A stretch of 64,000 nucleotides of DNA. Origin: Methylocystis sp. MJC1 (GTDB taxonomy: Bacteria; Pseudomonadota; Alphaproteobacteria; Rhizobiales; Beijerinckiaceae). The DNA lies in contig NZ_CP107560.1 in the NCBI RefSeq assembly GCF_026427715.1, forward strand, positions 1-64,000, written 5' to 3'. Below are positions 60,975 through 64,000 of this stretch, one piece after another. The notes below the pieces were generated by a model. That model did not search any database, was not told the DNA's origin, and saw only the letters and a list, made by a program, of their open reading frames with translations. The first letter of the stretch is position 1; every line of letters starts with the position of its first letter. The position numbers and the translations under genes were made by a program.

Positions 60975-61805
60975 ATGAAAGAGAGACCCTTCACCAGGCC
61001 AACAATCGTTGCGGCAAACGAGTTTCTAGCCGACGTGATCCGTACCCATACACAGATCAACAAGATCGTGTTGCGATTGTCCCTCGAAGACGAGATTCCA
61101 GCCGACACTGCTTTCGGAATCGAGAAGAAGTGTGACCACCTTGGGCGCTTGTTGCTAGAGAGATCGTCCGACCCAATCGAAACGCTTGATGGTACGCTTA
61201 CCTTGGCAGAGGCCTTCGTTCGAGAAGCCGTCGGGCTCACGAACGAACACTCGTCGAGCGAACGACAACGAGACCTTCTGCGCGGACTGGCGCGCGACGG
61301 CTACGTGGTGAGCTGGGGCGAATGGCGACAGCCACCCAAGCTCCGTGCTGCTCTACCGGAAGAGATCGACCTTCCGGCTGCTGACGATGAAGTGCGCGGC
61401 CTGCTGAAGACATTCGGATTCTCGGTGCCACTCAGGCACCTTGATCTGGCCATTGAAGCGCACACGCGAGGTGATTGGGAAGCGGCGAATGCGCAACTTC
61501 GTGCATCACTCGAAGGCCTGTTCAACGACATCGCGAGGCACATAGATCCTGCGCGGGCGAGCACGCTGCAGAATGGCGTGAACCTGCGCCAGATGCTCGC
61601 GAGCGACGCGATCGAGTTCTTGGCGATCAATCGCAAGGAATGGTCTGTAGACGGGAAGAACTATATCGAGGGTTTGTTCAAGATGCTCCACACGGATGGT
61701 GCTCATCCCGGACTTTCCGACGAGGACCATTGCACGTTTCGCCTCCATATTGTCTTGGTGACCGCACGAACATTTTTGCGGCGTTTGCATCAGGGCAGAC
61801 CATAA
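60975..61805 (+). CDS. unknown protein with a possible Abi-like C-terminus
   Basis: 276 residues. The N-terminal half (FLADVIRTHTQINKIVLRLSLEDEIPADTAFGIEKKCDHL) is helical. The C-terminal half (LDLAIEAHTRGDWEAANAQLRASLEGLFNDIARH, then GLFKMLHTDGAHPGLSDEDHCTFRLHIVLVTARTFLRRL) resembles abortive-infection-type C-terminal domains in layout, without certainty. It begins 22 bp after the nuclease-like gene and closes the four-gene block. Confidence 0.65.
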   Translation: MKERPFTRPTIVAANEFLADVIRTHTQINKIVLRLSLEDEIPADTAFGIEKKCDHLGRLLLERSSDPIETLDGTLTLAEAFVREAVGLTNEHSSSERQRDLLRGLARDGYVVSWGEWRQPPKLRAALPEEIDLPAADDEVRGLLKTFGFSVPLRHLDLAIEAHTRGDWEAANAQLRASLEGLFNDIARHIDPARASTLQNGVNLRQMLASDAIEFLAINRKEWSVDGKNYIEGLFKMLHTDGAHPGLSDEDHCTFRLHIVLVTARTFLRRLHQGRP

Positions 61806-62555
61806 TATCTCCCCGACCAATTTCGAGCGGGCAACACCTGGACTTTGCATAAGAGATGTCTGGCCACATCACGTCGCAAAATTTCTCAGGGCGGTTCGCC
61901 GCTCTCAACGGCGTCGCCGCAATGACGGCGACGCGCCCGGACATCATTCGATCGCTGCTGACGGTCGGTTATTCAAGCCGGCGTGCCGAAGTGAGCGTCG
62001 TAGGGCTATGGCGAGAGCGAATGCTGGTGGCCATGGCGATTGGCTATCCGGACGCATCGCTGAGAACCACATCGCACTTTCGAAATCTCGAACAGGCATT
62101 CTGGCCGCCATGGTGAAGCGCCCGGCAACGCCCGCGGCACGGCGGCAGCGCGTAGCCGAGGTTTTCGCAGTTCTTTCGGATCAAGCCCACTATCAAGGTC
62201 GGCGGGATCGTGTCGCATCGCCTGGCCTGGATGGCACGATCCTCATCGATCGCCACGCCCCCAACATTCACCAACCGCGGCAATCTTGACCGTGATTCTG
62301 GCCGCTGAGAGCGGGAGGCCCGTTGATCTCAGGTGGACTTCGCCGAGACAGGCCGCTTGTCCCGGCGCCTCAGCTGACGCCGAACAGCCCCGCTTGGTGG
62401 GCGGGGGGTTGGGGTTTTCGGGATCAGTCCCGGTTCGGCCGGGACCAGATCAGCTGCAGGTCGATCTCGCCTTCGACCTCGACCAGCGTGGCGTAGATCG
62501 GAGCAGGGAAGCTCGGATCGTCTAGCCTCTGCCCGAGGCATAATAGGCCTGAGCG
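61806..62555. other. intergenic stretch without a supported gene
   Basis: About 750 bp with only short chance-like frames. One at 61856-62116 contains RERMLVAMAIGYPDASLRTTSHF, faintly like a nitroreductase C-terminus, but lacks a ribosome site and context. High GC keeps other frames open. Confidence 0.4.
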
Positions 62556-62930
62556 TTGAGTGTGCAGGCCCGGTTGAGAACGGGGCGCCGCACCAAAACT
62601 GCAGGGGAGTTGCCGCAAAAGCGAACTGCCCAGGAGCGGACATTCGCAACGTCCGGAAGGGGCCAAAAGCAGCCTTCCGCACAGGACCGCTTTGCGCCAA
62701 AAGCGGTCCTCGCTTCCAAGGCCGAAAAGGTCTCGGACGGCGTGGCCTGGGTGGCGGTCGGCGCAGCCGCCTCCGCGCCGCTCTGGATGGATCGCCTTCG
62801 AGAGATTTCGGAGCTCGCTGCGCTGGCCGGACCGATACTCGCGGTCGTCGCCGTCGCGCTCAAGGGCATCCTGTATTGCGTGCAAATCTGGAAGGAAATC
62901 CGGTCGAAAGGATCCTCGCCCTCGGCCTGA
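62556..62930 (+). CDS. possible holin-like membrane protein or its remnant
   Basis: 124 residues in the open frame. The first ~50 are basic and Gln-rich and translate a GC-rich stretch (about 62580-62700) that looks like a dispersed repeat rather than protein. The last ~70 ([61 protein letters not shown]) have two hydrophobic segments and resemble small holin-like proteins. A native start was not found, so the gene may have lost its 5' end. Confidence 0.45.
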   Translation: MSVQARLRTGRRTKTAGELPQKRTAQERTFATSGRGQKQPSAQDRFAPKAVLASKAEKVSDGVAWVAVGAAASAPLWMDRLREISELAALAGPILAVVAVALKGILYCVQIWKEIRSKGSSPSA

Positions 62931-63174
62931 TTCTTATGCAATTTCCGCACAAAGGGACCCGCGCGGCGGCGACTGCGCAGGGTTTTTTACGGCGCTCAAG
63001 CTGCTATCCACTTGGTTATTGACCGATATAGTTAAAACTGAAGGCTCGAAATCAATTCCAACCAGCGATATTTTCCAGACGCACGTTTTTTGCGAAAGCA
63101 TTCCGGAAATGCGCAAAGAAATTCCCCCAAATGACGCGCGGTCAGGCCCGGCGCCGTAAGTGGAGTTGAGTGCG

Positions 63175-64000
63175 GTGATTACAGGCTCCAATCGGCCTTT
63201 CTTGTCGCGCGTGTTTTCACGCCCTCACCCGGTCTCATTAGTTGTCCTTATTGCGCTGATTTGCTCGGACCTGGCTTTGGCCTGGGCGGCAGGTGGAGCC
63301 CCTAATGCACGCCAACACGCAGTCCAGACTCCGGAAAAAGCCTTTTGCTCCGCGCGGGGCATGGCGCAGGTCGAGGAGGAGATCTGTGAGCCGCCGGGCG
63401 AAAGCATTCTGCTCAGAATAACAAGCTGCCTCGCCGTTGGGATGGAAGCGGTTCTCATTCCAGACAGGCAAGGCGTCGTTTGCGCGGCCCCCAAGAAGGG
63501 CGGGGCATATCTGGATACGCCGCGCAAGGAGCGTGCGGAGCAGCCAAGATACCCCAACCCTCACAAAATCGACGTGCGTGTCGCCTGTGACGAGAAGAAG
63601 GGCGCGGCCGACGTCGATAAGCGGCTCCTGCCGCGTTCGGCGATCAAGGATTTGGTTCGCACAACCAAGGATAAAATTGATCCCCAGGGCATTCGGATAG
63701 TAGGAGGAATTTATTGCGACGGGCTGGATTTAAGCGGCGTGAGTCTGCCCTATTCACTTATCCTCGATCGGTCAATTTTCAACGGGGACGTGGTGGTAAG
63801 GAACTTTCGAACCGAGGGCGATCTATCTTTTGACAACGTCGTTTCTTACAAGAAATTCAACGTATCTAGAACCGAGATTTCCGGTACGCTCTGGGGCCAG
63901 GTCGCATTCTTTAAGCGGCTGGAGATCGAGAACAGCTCCATAGGTGGCTCTGTCCGGCTGAACGGCACGATAGTCGCGGGGACCCTGACCATCGATAGCG
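63175..64000 (+). CDS. exported repeat-like protein, incomplete at window end
   Basis: 275 codons open to the last base. GTG start at 63175 with GGAG upstream. Signal-like segment VSLVVLIALICSDLALAWA, then a Cys-containing linker. From about residue 175 the sequence becomes a regular beta-rich series (GIRIVGGIYCDGLDLSGVSLPYSLILDRSIFNGDVVV, then NVSRTEISGTLWGQVAFFKRLEIENSSIGGSVRLNGTIVAGTLTI), reminiscent of pentapeptide-type or beta-helix proteins. Function unknown. Confidence 0.65.
   Translation, partial: MITGSNRPFLSRVFSRPHPVSLVVLIALICSDLALAWAAGGAPNARQHAVQTPEKAFCSARGMAQVEEEICEPPGESILLRITSCLAVGMEAVLIPDRQGVVCAAPKKGGAYLDTPRKERAEQPRYPNPHKIDVRVACDEKKGAADVDKRLLPRSAIKDLVRTTKDKIDPQGIRIVGGIYCDGLDLSGVSLPYSLILDRSIFNGDVVVRNFRTEGDLSFDNVVSYKKFNVSRTEISGTLWGQVAFFKRLEIENSSIGGSVRLNGTIVAGTLTIDS

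Noticed and set aside
61856..62116. Possible nitroreductase C-terminal fragment
   Set aside because: Only a few residues (AIGYPDASLRT) are suggestive; no flavin-binding part and no ribosome site.
1..64000. CRISPR arrays, tRNA or rRNA genes, riboswitches
   Set aside because: No regularly spaced direct repeats or recognisable RNA gene sequences were seen by eye on either strand.

Overview
The window looks like accessory DNA of an alphaproteobacterium, most likely a large plasmid or a conjugative/integrative region from the Hyphomicrobiales (a methylotroph-like or rhizobial relative). This is inferred from the high GC content, the family mix (DUF3560, DUF932, Toprim primase, VirB/D4), the many IS remnants and the absence of rRNA, tRNA or obvious core genes. 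No CRISPR array, relaxase gene or replication-initiator gene was recognised.

Region 1 (1-21.9 kb) is a patchwork of small detoxification/redox cassettes. Five TetR-family repressors each sit beside their own recognisable palindromes: ATACG-N4-CGTAT (1.0 kb), TAGACAG-N2-CTGTCTA (3.2 kb), TACCGA-N4-TCGGTA (5.4 and 7.8 kb), ATAACGATCGTTAT (11.2 kb) and AGAAC-N4-GTTCT (19.4 and 20.1 kb). Regulated products include a DUF2867 protein, a DUF1348 protein, a DsbA-like oxidoreductase, a DsrE-like protein, a PNPOx/ferredoxin-reductase pair, tautomerases, an AhpD-like protein (frameshifted), DUF1993, glyoxalase I, a DMT permease, GlxA/PfpI proteins, an SRPBCC protein and a peroxiredoxin-like protein. Decay is visible throughout: an alcohol-dehydrogenase tail, a cut methyltransferase, a degenerate second copy of the DMT-GlxA pair, and IS6 and ISNCY remnants.

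Region 2 (22-31.8 kb) is a metal(loid) resistance locus: an IS1182 fragment abutting merR, a MerT-like transporter with a GDCCVFCSYG protein, then a long arsenic operon (arsR, arsI, two unrelated arsC, arsD, arsA, acr3, a zinc-finger protein and a methyltransferase). A complete IS701-family element with a 4-bp duplication separates the operon from a strong terminator.

Region 3 (32.2-41.5 kb) is plasmid backbone. It carries a two-HTH regulator, small unknown proteins, DUF3560, DUF932, a PLD-like protein with an altered HKD motif, a Toprim/zinc-finger primase, and exported proteins read opposite to the secretion operon (lipoprotein, SNase-like, lysozyme-like). A cluster of short hairpins lies at 36.2-36.4 kb.

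Region 4 (41.7-54.5 kb) is an apparently complete VirB/D4 type IV secretion operon, virB1-B2-B3-B4, two proteins at the B5 position, a VirB7-like lipoprotein, virB6-B8-B9-B10-B11 and virD4, mostly with overlapping or near-overlapping genes.

Region 5 (55.9-61.8 kb) is a four-gene block: an AAA ATPase and a subtilisin-like protease arranged like the IetAS anti-phage pair, followed by a predicted PD-(D/E)XK-type nuclease-like protein and an unrecognised protein with a possible Abi-like C-terminus. This extended locus is the best candidate for an undescribed system. The last 2 kb hold a possible holin-like remnant and the start of an exported repeat-like protein that runs off the window end.
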